The notes under the pieces were generated by a model, which was given only the letters and a program-made list of their open reading frames with translations, did not search any database and was not told the DNA's origin. The position numbers and the translations under genes were made by a program. Positions 57,708-64,000 of a DNA stretch of 64,000 nt are shown here, one piece after another. Positions within the stretch are counted from its first letter, which is position 1; the number at the start of each line of letters is the position of its first letter. This stretch comes from Taklimakanibacter lacteus. Lineage in GTDB: Bacteria > Pseudomonadota > Alphaproteobacteria > Rhizobiales > Aestuariivirgaceae. The DNA lies in assembly GCA_003576695.1 (NCBI GenBank), contig QOZQ01000002.1, positions 372,001 through 436,000 of the forward strand. The letters run 5' to 3'.

Positions 57708-57715
57708 GGCGGAAT

Positions 57716-58768
57716 TCAGCTCGACGCCTCCAGCACGACTTTGATGCTTTGGCTGCGGTCGAGTGCCAGGCGCATCGCCGCAGGCGTATCGGCCAGTGGC
57801 CGACGCGCCGTGATGAGTTGCTGCACATCGATCCCGCCCTGGACGATCAGATCCACCGCCCGCGCGAACTCCTTGTCGAAGCGGAAAGAACCCCGGAAAT
57901 CTATCTCCTTGGCCATGATCGCATTGGCCGGCACGGGGATTTCGCCGCCCGGCAGATTTCCGATCTGCACCAGGACGCCGCCGCGGCACACCGTGCGGAT
58001 AGCCATCGCGAGCGCTGACGGCGCGCCTGTCACCTCGAAAACGACGTCGAATGGCTGCTCCTGTGCCGCTGCAACGAGCTTGTCGTTGCCTTCGGAAATG
58101 TCGAAGGTTGCATTCGCACCGAGCTTCCTGGCGAAGGCAAGCGGCTGTCCCGCGATGTCGATCATCGTGAGATCCCCGGCGCCGGCGAGTTTGGCGGAAA
58201 GCATGGTCAGCAGCCCAATCGGTCCGGCGCCGAACAGCGCGACACGCCTGCCCTTGAGGTCGCCCGCGCGCGAGGCGGCGTGCAGGCAGACCGCCAACGG
58301 CTCGGCCAGCGCGACTGAGGCAAACGGCAAGTCTTTCGGCACGACGATGCACTGCGCCGGAACGACATCGAAGAAGGTCGCGAAGCCGCCCTGCATGTGC
58401 GGCGTCTTGGAGGCCGAGCCCATGAAATAGATGTTCTCGCACAGATTTGCGCGGCCTTCGCGGCAGCGCGCGCAGTGCCCGCACCAGCGCGATGGATTGA
58501 TCGCCACATGGTCGCCGACCTTGAGGTGGGTGCCCTGTAGGCCGACCTCCGCCACAGTGCCGGCGATCTCATGGCCAAGTACCAGCGGCGAGGTGACGAC
58601 GAAATTGCCGGTGCGGGCATGGCGGAAATAGTGCATGTCGGAGCCGCAGATGCCGGCGGCGCCGAACTTGATGCGCACCATACCCTTAGCCAGGGGGTCG
58701 AGCGGCTGCGCCACCATGCGCAGGTCCTCGGGCCCGAACAGCGTGGCCGCCAGTGCAACTTCACTCAT
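57716..58768 (-). CDS. Zinc alcohol dehydrogenase, L-idonate 5-dehydrogenase type
   Basis: The 350-residue MDR protein has the catalytic zinc site GICGSDMHYFRHAR and GHEIAGTV, the structural-zinc run CGHCARCREGRANLC, and the nucleotide fold VALFGAGPIGLLT. Similarity is to L-idonate 5-dehydrogenase and related polyol/sugar-acid enzymes. GGGAG lies seven bases before the ATG. It is the last gene of a minus-strand run with a TRAP transporter, so the substrate is likely an imported sugar acid or polyol. It converges on the PLP enzyme, with only 8 bases between the stops. Confidence 0.85.
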   Translation of the reverse strand: MSEVALAATLFGPEDLRMVAQPLDPLAKGMVRIKFGAAGICGSDMHYFRHARTGNFVVTSPLVLGHEIAGTVAEVGLQGTHLKVGDHVAINPSRWCGHCARCREGRANLCENIYFMGSASKTPHMQGGFATFFDVVPAQCIVVPKDLPFASVALAEPLAVCLHAASRAGDLKGRRVALFGAGPIGLLTMLSAKLAGAGDLTMIDIAGQPLAFARKLGANATFDISEGNDKLVAAAQEQPFDVVFEVTGAPSALAMAIRTVCRGGVLVQIGNLPGGEIPVPANAIMAKEIDFRGSFRFDKEFARAVDLIVQGGIDVQQLITARRPLADTPAAMRLALDRSQSIKVVLEASS

Positions 58769-58790
58769 GTCTGTCTCCCGCGCATGAAGC

Positions 58791-60197
58791 CTACTGTATC
58801 AATCCGGCCTGCCGGGGAAGCCACAGCGTGATCGCCGGCACGAAGGTGATGATCAGCAAGGCCACCAGGAGCGGCACCAGCCAGGGAAGAATGGCCATGG
58901 TGGTGCGCTCGACCGAGAGCTTTGCCACACGCGACAGGACGAAAAGCACCATGCCCAGCGGTGGATGAAGGAGGCCGATCATCAGGTTGAGCGTCATGAC
59001 GAGGCCGAAATGCACGGGATCCACGCCATATCTCGCCGCGACGGGAAGCAAGATCGGCACCAGGATGGTGATCGCCGCGATCGTGTCGAGGAAACAGCCG
59101 ACCACCAGCATCAGGATATTGACCAGGATGAGGAACGCCCATTTGTTGTCGGTCAGCGCGAAGATCGCATCGGAGAAGACGGTGGCCGCCTGGCTCACCG
59201 TCAGCAGCCAGGCGAAGATCGACGCCGCGGTGACGATGAACAGGACTGAAGCCGTCGTCTCGATCGTGTCGAAGCTCGCTTTGACGAGCGTCGGAATGGT
59301 CATGGTGCGATAGCGCACGAGGCCCAGGAACAATGACCAGATGACGGCGGCCATCGCCGCTTCCGTCGGCGTGAACCAACCCATGGTCATGCCGCCGATC
59401 AGGATGATGGGAGTCATCAGCGCCATCACGGCGGAGAAGTCGAAATACCAGTCGAGCACCACCAGCACGACGAGTGAGGCCAGAACCGCGACATTGATCG
59501 ACAAGCCAGCCAGCACCAGCAGATAGACGGCAAGCGGAAACAGTGCGACCACGAGTATTTCGAGACTCGCCTCGCCGAGCTTGGCAAGAGAGAACGGCGT
59601 ATCGGAGCCCCAGCCACGCCTGTAGGCGAAGACGGCCACGGTGACCATCATCAGCAGCGTCATCACGACGCCCGGCACGATACCCGCCATGAACAGCGCG
59701 CCGATCGAGACATTGGCCATCATGCCGTAGATGACGAAGGGCAATGAGGGCGGGAAGATCGGCCCGAGTGTCGCCGAAGCGGCGGTCACGCCCACGGCGG
59801 CATCTACCGGATAGCCGTGGTCCTTCATGGCCTTGATCTCGATCGTGCCGATGCCGGCGGCATCAGCCAGCGCCGTCCCGGACATGCCGGAAAAGATGAC
59901 CGAACCGATGATGTTGACCTGCGCCAGGCCGCCTTTCATCCAGCCGACCAGCGCCAGCGCGAAGGTATAGATGCGGCCGGTGACTCCGGCGATATTCATC
60001 AGATTGCCGGCGAGGATGAAGAACGGCACAGCCAGCAGCGGAAAGCTTTCGACGCCGGCGATCATGCGCTGGGCGGCGATGAGGTCGGGCGCCACGTTAT
60101 AGATCAGGAGGTAGGCGACCGACGCGACCGCCATGGACACGGCGACCGGCACGCCAAGCAGCATCAGAATGAGAAAACCACCAACGAGCAGCAGCAT
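58791..60197 (-). CDS. TRAP transporter large permease (DctM)
   Basis: The 468-residue DctM protein has about 12 membrane spans, with GVPVAVSMAVASVAYLL at the start, GSVIFSGMSGTALADAAGIGTIEIKAM in the middle and LLHPPLGMVLFVLSRVAK near the end. The ATG at 60197 has GGAG nine bases upstream; a 25-residue extension to 60272 overlaps dctQ. It moves substrate with sodium and is fed by DctP and DctQ encoded upstream. Confidence 0.94.
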   Translation of the reverse strand: MLLLVGGFLILMLLGVPVAVSMAVASVAYLLIYNVAPDLIAAQRMIAGVESFPLLAVPFFILAGNLMNIAGVTGRIYTFALALVGWMKGGLAQVNIIGSVIFSGMSGTALADAAGIGTIEIKAMKDHGYPVDAAVGVTAASATLGPIFPPSLPFVIYGMMANVSIGALFMAGIVPGVVMTLLMMVTVAVFAYRRGWGSDTPFSLAKLGEASLEILVVALFPLAVYLLVLAGLSINVAVLASLVVLVVLDWYFDFSAVMALMTPIILIGGMTMGWFTPTEAAMAAVIWSLFLGLVRYRTMTIPTLVKASFDTIETTASVLFIVTAASIFAWLLTVSQAATVFSDAIFALTDNKWAFLILVNILMLVVGCFLDTIAAITILVPILLPVAARYGVDPVHFGLVMTLNLMIGLLHPPLGMVLFVLSRVAKLSVERTTMAILPWLVPLLVALLIITFVPAITLWLPRQAGLIQ

Positions 60198-60201
60198 GGA
60201 C

Positions 60202-60777
60202 TCAGGCTCCCGGAGTGTCGAATTTTTCAGGGTGTTCGAGGACGGAATAGCCACGGCGATAGTTCTGGACAAGCACCTGCGCGGAACGCACGAGCATCAG
60301 GACGAAGCCGACAAAGACGAGATAGAAGAACCAGCTGCGCGGCAGATTGACGGTCGTCATGCGTTCATCCGCGACGATCGCCACGTAGCGCCACATGAGC
60401 CACGACGCATAGGCGAAGAACAGGACACGGATGGTGTCGACCGCGAGCGAGAGATACCTGCCCGCGCCGGCCGGCAGATAATGGTAGAGCACGTCGACAT
60501 GGATGTGCCGCGATGTGCGCACGCACATGGCGGCCCCGAGAAAGACGACGACCACCAGCGTGTTGATGGCGATCTCCTCGGTCCAGGCCAGGCTGTTGTT
60601 CAACGCGTAGCGGGTGAAAAATTGCAGGAAGACGCAGGTGACCATCACCCAGAACAAGGCAAGGGTCAGCCAGTCTTCCCAGCCGTGATGCGACAGATGG
60701 ACGGGGGCAGCCTCCTCTTCGAAAGCATGCGCCAGTTCTTCGGCGGTCACCTGCGTGTGATGCTCGTGCTGAGCCAT
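60202..60777 (-). CDS. TRAP transporter small permease (DctQ)
   Basis: The 191-residue membrane protein has four spans. A His-rich cytoplasmic start (MAQHEHHTQV) is followed by ALFWVMVTCVFLQFFTRYALN, with the conserved WTEEIAI segment and SRHIHVDVL. It links DctP and DctM. A 9-bp-stem hairpin lies between it and dctP upstream. Confidence 0.9.
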   Translation of the reverse strand: MAQHEHHTQVTAEELAHAFEEEAAPVHLSHHGWEDWLTLALFWVMVTCVFLQFFTRYALNNSLAWTEEIAINTLVVVVFLGAAMCVRTSRHIHVDVLYHYLPAGAGRYLSLAVDTIRVLFFAYASWLMWRYVAIVADERMTTVNLPRSWFFYLVFVGFVLMLVRSAQVLVQNYRRGYSVLEHPEKFDTPGA

Positions 60778-60817
60778 GGACGGCCCTCCCCGCTATCCAG
60801 TGGTTATCCCTTGGGAT

Positions 60818-60846
60818 CCCTCTCCCATGTTTCGCACGGGAGAGGG
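60818..60846 (-). repeat. CCCTCTCCC hairpin between dctP and dctQ
   Basis: CCCTCTCCC (60818-60826) and GGGAGAGGG (60838-60846) form a perfect 9-bp stem with an 11-nt loop. It is the short form of the repeats at 8633 and 53581. In a polycistronic message it could lower permease expression relative to the binding protein. Confidence 0.7.
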
Positions 60847-60880
60847 AGAATGTCGGCGCGGATACGCTGTCGCGTCTCGG

Positions 60881-61861
60881 CTATTGGATCGCCTTGATCG
60901 CTTCCCAGTCGGCCTTGTCGTAGCCGAAGTCCTCGAACTTCGTTTTCTCCAGCACGGTCTTCTCGAAGTCGGACTTGTCGATGTCGGTGACGGTGAGGCC
61001 CTTGTCCTTGAACACCTGCACCAGTTCCTTCTCGCGGGCGACGATCTTCTGGGTGGCGCGGGCAGCCGCCTCCTGCATCACTTCGGTGAAGATCTTCTTG
61101 TCCTCATCCGAGAGGCTGGCCCAGCGGGTCTTGGAGACGATCGTGTTGAGATGGTCGACGATATGGCCGGTGAGCACGATGTTCTTCTGCACTTCGAAGA
61201 ACTTCTTGGCTTCGATCGTCGTCAGTGGGTTTTCCTGCGCCTCGACGGTGCCGTTCTGCAAGGCGAGATAGACCTCGGCAAAGGCGATGGGCGTTGTGTT
61301 GGCCCCGCAGGCGCGCGGCATGGCGAGATAGGCCGGCACGTCAGGCACGCGGATCTTAAGCCCTTGCATGTCGGCGCACTTGGCGATCGCCCGATTCGAG
61401 GTCGTCTGGCGCGTTCCGTAGTAGGTGGTCGCGACAATCTGATTTCCGGTCTTGTCGGCATAACCGGCCGTCAGCTTCCTGTAGGTGTCGGTCTTGGCGT
61501 ATTTCAGCAGATGATCGGCGTCGCGGAAGATATAGGGGAAGTACGTCACGCCAATGGGCGCATATTCCTTGGCCGCGAAGCTTGAGCCTGAGATGATGAT
61601 ATCGACGGTGCCGAGCTTCAGGCCCTGATTGATGTCGGCCTCCTTGCCGAGCTGCGAGGCCGGGAAGACTTCGACTTTGTAGCGGCCATTGGTACGCTTG
61701 GCGATCTCCTCGCCCGCCCATACCGATTCAGTATGGAAAGGCTCGGTCACCTCATAGACATGCGCCCATTTGAGCACCTCCTGGGCGTGTGCCGTGCCTG
61801 CCATGAGAAAGCCGGCGGCGGCTGCCAGAAGGGTCGTTCCGATCGTGCGGCGTGAAATCAT
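60881..61861 (-). CDS. TRAP transporter substrate-binding protein (DctP)
   Basis: The 326-residue protein has a signal peptide ending TAHA (cleavage about 26/27). Mature features include WAHVYEVTEPFH, EVFPASQLGKEADINQG and LKIRVPDVPAYL with the carboxylate-binding arginine of the DctP family. It should bind a sugar acid or carboxylate in the periplasm. GGGAGG lies six bases before the ATG. It starts 16 bases after the GntR gene. Confidence 0.94.
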   Translation of the reverse strand: MISRRTIGTTLLAAAAGFLMAGTAHAQEVLKWAHVYEVTEPFHTESVWAGEEIAKRTNGRYKVEVFPASQLGKEADINQGLKLGTVDIIISGSSFAAKEYAPIGVTYFPYIFRDADHLLKYAKTDTYRKLTAGYADKTGNQIVATTYYGTRQTTSNRAIAKCADMQGLKIRVPDVPAYLAMPRACGANTTPIAFAEVYLALQNGTVEAQENPLTTIEAKKFFEVQKNIVLTGHIVDHLNTIVSKTRWASLSDEDKKIFTEVMQEAAARATQKIVAREKELVQVFKDKGLTVTDIDKSDFEKTVLEKTKFEDFGYDKADWEAIKAIQ

Positions 61862-61877
61862 GTTTTCCTCCCATTGT

Positions 61878-62594
61878 TCACGTTGCGTTGGATTGGAAGT
61901 CGAGGCTATCGAAGTAGTTCGGCCGGAGCTCGGCCATCACCGGCAGATCTGACAGGATCTGGCGCAGATGCGCGCGCATCGCTGCATCGGCGCCCTGCGC
62001 GTCGCCTTTGGCGATCGCCTCGACGATGGCGTGATGCTGGTCGACGGCGCGCTCGGCGGCTGAGCTCATGATGAAGCTCAGCTGGCGCAGGCGGTCCATT
62101 TGGGCCTTCACATTGTTGACGATGCTCCACACATGCGCTTTGTCGGCGGCAGCCGCGAGTGTGCGGTGGAAGGTCTCGTCGAGCTGCAGGAAGTCGCCGG
62201 CTTTCTGGTGCGCGACATTGCGCTGCGCCTCGATTTGTGCGTTCAGGCTGGCAACGACGTGCGGGTCGCGTCTTTCGGCGACAATCCTGACGATATCGGC
62301 TTCGACCGCCTCGCGCACGAAGCGGGCATCCATGACGGAAGCGATATTGATCTTGCGCACCAGCGTGCCGCGCTGCGGGCGGATCTCGACCAAGCCCTCC
62401 TCGGCCAGCTTGATGAAAGCTTCGCGAACCGGCTGACGGCTGATGGAGAAGGCACGCGCGATCTCGGCCTCGGAGATCAGTCCGCCGGGCTCGAGGTCCC
62501 CACGAATGATCCGCTCGCGCAGCGACCGGTAGACCTGAGGTCCGACGGGCTCGCTTTGCTCGACGGCCCAGCTGATACCAGTGTGAACTCCCAA
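61878..62594 (-). CDS. GntR-family regulator, FadR subfamily
   Basis: The 238-residue protein has a winged helix (LRERIIRGDLEPGGLISEAEIARAFSISRQPVREAFIKLAEEGLV) and an FCD domain with metal-site residues in LDETFHRTLA and VDQHHAIVEAIAKGD. The start is TTG 62594, with GGAGGAGG six bases upstream. A longer ATG start at 62645 would sit in the promoter. It is the first gene of the TRAP cluster and probably senses the imported sugar acid or an intermediate. Confidence 0.9.
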   Translation of the reverse strand: MGVHTGISWAVEQSEPVGPQVYRSLRERIIRGDLEPGGLISEAEIARAFSISRQPVREAFIKLAEEGLVEIRPQRGTLVRKINIASVMDARFVREAVEADIVRIVAERRDPHVVASLNAQIEAQRNVAHQKAGDFLQLDETFHRTLAAAADKAHVWSIVNNVKAQMDRLRQLSFIMSSAAERAVDQHHAIVEAIAKGDAQGADAAMRAHLRQILSDLPVMAELRPNYFDSLDFQSNAT

Positions 62595-62609
62595 CCGTTC
62601 CTCCTCCGG

Positions 62610-62655
62610 TTGAAGCCAGGTTATATCAACTACCATACTAGTCAACAGGCAAATG
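62610..62655. promoter_or_regulatory. Divergent control region of gntR and the reductase gene
   Basis: A plus-strand promoter-like TTGAAG (62610-62615) and CATACT lie 18 bases apart. ACTA-CCATAC-TAGT (62629-62642) is an inverted repeat covering the -10, suitable for a GntR dimer. The arms are short and the call is by eye. Confidence 0.35.
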
Positions 62656-62678
62656 TGGGGCTACACATCAAGGAGCAC

Positions 62679-64000
62679 ATGACGACGAAAAGCCCGGTGG
62701 GGAGGAGCATGCACCAGAGACTTTGCGAGAAGACACTGAGCTCCCTTCCGGCGTTCGTCGCCGTCCCTACCTATCAGCGGGACGCCATTCGCAACGGCAT
62801 TGTGCATTTGGGTGTCGGCGCCTTCCACCGTTGTCACCAGGCGGCCTATGTCGATGACTGCCTGAATGCGGGGGCCAGGGACTGGGGGATCATCGGCGCT
62901 TCCCTGCGCCGAAGCGATACCCGCGATGCGCTCGAAAGTCAGGACGGCCTCTACACGCTGGCCGTGCGCGAAGGCGGCGGCGAGGCCTTGCGGGTGATCG
63001 GGTCGCTCACATCCGTGCTGGTGGCGCCCGAGAATCCAGGGGCCTTGCTCGGCGCACTCAGCGATCCCGCGACACGCATCGTCACCTTGACCGTGACCGA
63101 AAAGGCCTATTTGCGTGGCCCCGACGGCCGGCTGGATGCCGAGGATCCCGACATCGTGCATGATCTCGCACATCCTGACACGCCGAAGACGGTGCATGGC
63201 TTCATCGCCGCGGCTCTCGAACGGCGACGAACCAATGGCAGCAGGCCTTTCACCGTCCTTTGCTGTGACAATCTTCCGGCCAATGGGGCGACGGTGCGCA
63301 ATGTGATGCTCGATTTCGCTTCCCTGCGCAGCGCCGCGCTGGCGGAGCATATCGCCCGCGATGTGGCTTTTCCATCAAGCATGGTCGATCGGATCGTGCC
63401 CGCCACGAGGCCTGAGGATCGCCGGCGGATCCGCGAAACCCTGGGCGTCGATGACGCCTGGCCGGTCATGACTGAGCCCTTCTCGCAGTGGGTGGTGGAG
63501 GAAAATTTTTCGACCGGACGCCCCGACTGGGAACAGTTCGGCGTCACGATGGTCAATGACGTCACGCCGTTCGAAGAAATGAAGCTCAGGCTTCTCAACG
63601 GCTCGCACTCAGCCCTGGCTTATCTGGGTCTGCTTTCAGGCCATGTCACCGTCGATCAGGCTTTTGCCGCCCCGCGCCTTCGCCGCTTCATCGATCGATT
63701 ATGGGCCGAAGCGGCCGCAACCCTGCCGGCGGATGTCAGCCGCATGTCCGAGGATTATACAAGGCAGCTGTCCCAGCGCTTTGCCAACGATGCTCTTGCT
63801 CATCAGCTCAAGCAGATCGCGATGGATGGAAGCCAGAAACTGCCGCAACGGATCATAGGCACGGCGATCGCTCGTCTGAAGGTTGGCCTCGATGCCGATC
63901 ATCCGGCCATGGTGGTGGCCGCGTGGATTGTGGCCTGCGGTGCCCGCGGCACGGCGCTGCCGCTTCAGCATTTCTCCGATCCGCTTGATGTGCCGATCCA
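62679..64000 (+). CDS. Mannitol dehydrogenase/fructuronate reductase family protein (3' truncated)
   Basis: 440 complete codons are visible, running off the right edge. HLGVGAFHRCHQAAYVDDC is the NAD-binding start of the mannitol-dehydrogenase family. VTEKAYLRGPDG, VLCCDNLPANG and the catalytic Lys region MKLRLLNGSHSALAYLG follow. Fructuronate reductase (UxuB-type) is the best fit beside a sugar-acid TRAP system; mannitol or arabinitol dehydrogenase is the alternative. ATG 62679 has AAGGAG three bases before it; ATG 62709 in frame is possible. Confidence 0.85.
   Translation, partial: MTTKSPVGRSMHQRLCEKTLSSLPAFVAVPTYQRDAIRNGIVHLGVGAFHRCHQAAYVDDCLNAGARDWGIIGASLRRSDTRDALESQDGLYTLAVREGGGEALRVIGSLTSVLVAPENPGALLGALSDPATRIVTLTVTEKAYLRGPDGRLDAEDPDIVHDLAHPDTPKTVHGFIAAALERRRTNGSRPFTVLCCDNLPANGATVRNVMLDFASLRSAALAEHIARDVAFPSSMVDRIVPATRPEDRRRIRETLGVDDAWPVMTEPFSQWVVEENFSTGRPDWEQFGVTMVNDVTPFEEMKLRLLNGSHSALAYLGLLSGHVTVDQAFAAPRLRRFIDRLWAEAAATLPADVSRMSEDYTRQLSQRFANDALAHQLKQIAMDGSQKLPQRIIGTAIARLKVGLDADHPAMVVAAWIVACGARGTALPLQHFSDPLDVPI

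Overview
The window is a chromosomal segment from an alphaproteobacterium, most likely Hyphomicrobiales (Rhizobiales). It is GC-rich and densely coded, with many ATGA or TGATG stop/start overlaps. Lineage markers are the block chvI-chvG-hprK-EIIA(Man)-ptsH-ahcY-divL-tsaE/amgK-murU-addB-addA-trxA, the rpoN-hpf-ptsN run, a DUF1150/Hsp20 pair, a truncated HPr kinase and an intracellular PHB depolymerase. I see no rRNA, tRNA, CRISPR array, prophage or transposase.

Layout. 0-1.5 kb: end of rpoN, then hpf and ptsN. 1.7-2.4 kb: hsp20 and DUF1150. 2.7-11.3 kb: a nucleoside uptake and cleavage run (BMP binding protein, ATPase, two permeases, cytidine deaminase, purine nucleoside phosphorylase, deoA, deoB). 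11.4-16.2 kb: an ABC-2 exporter pair, an ABM-fold protein and hrpB, all on the minus strand. 16.4-21.0 kb: the Entner-Doudoroff genes zwf-pgl-edd-eda. 21.1-25.6 kb: deoC, a two-domain ALDH16-type dehydrogenase, a FucU/RbsD mutarotase and a SCO protein. 25.7-30.9 kb: phaZ, a YgjP-like metallopeptidase framed by repeats, PBP1a and a MarR regulator with four C-terminal cysteines. 30.9-50.7 kb: pckA, a HugZ-like protein and the conserved core block from chvI to trxA. 50.8-51.6 kb: an HI1419/HI1420-type toxin-antitoxin pair. 51.7-57.7 kb: an IclR regulator divergent from an amino-acid ABC importer, RidA and a SelA-fold PLP enzyme. 57.7-64.0 kb: a GntR regulator, a TRAP transporter and an idonate-type dehydrogenase, divergent from a fructuronate-reductase-type gene cut by the window edge.

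How the genes fit together. The nucleoside run would import nucleosides, deaminate cytidine and phosphorolyse the rest; DeoB then yields pentose-5-phosphate. deoC lies about 10 kb away beside an aldehyde dehydrogenase that could oxidise the acetaldehyde it releases. The Entner-Doudoroff enzymes, PEP carboxykinase and the sugar-acid TRAP cluster form a second carbon theme. Regulatory PTS components occur at both ends of the housekeeping region (ptsN near 1 kb; hprK, EIIA-Man and HPr near 36-37 kb).

Intergenic DNA carries three families of palindromic repeats. The most interesting is a 112-bp double-hairpin element whose two full copies differ at three stem positions, each compensated on the other arm. 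Copies of it touch the ends of hprK and of the YgjP-like gene. I did not find a clearly new multi-gene system. The best candidates for new biology are this repeat, the cysteine-bearing MarR regulator, the ABC/RidA/PLP cluster and the toxin-antitoxin pair with a possibly leaderless toxin.
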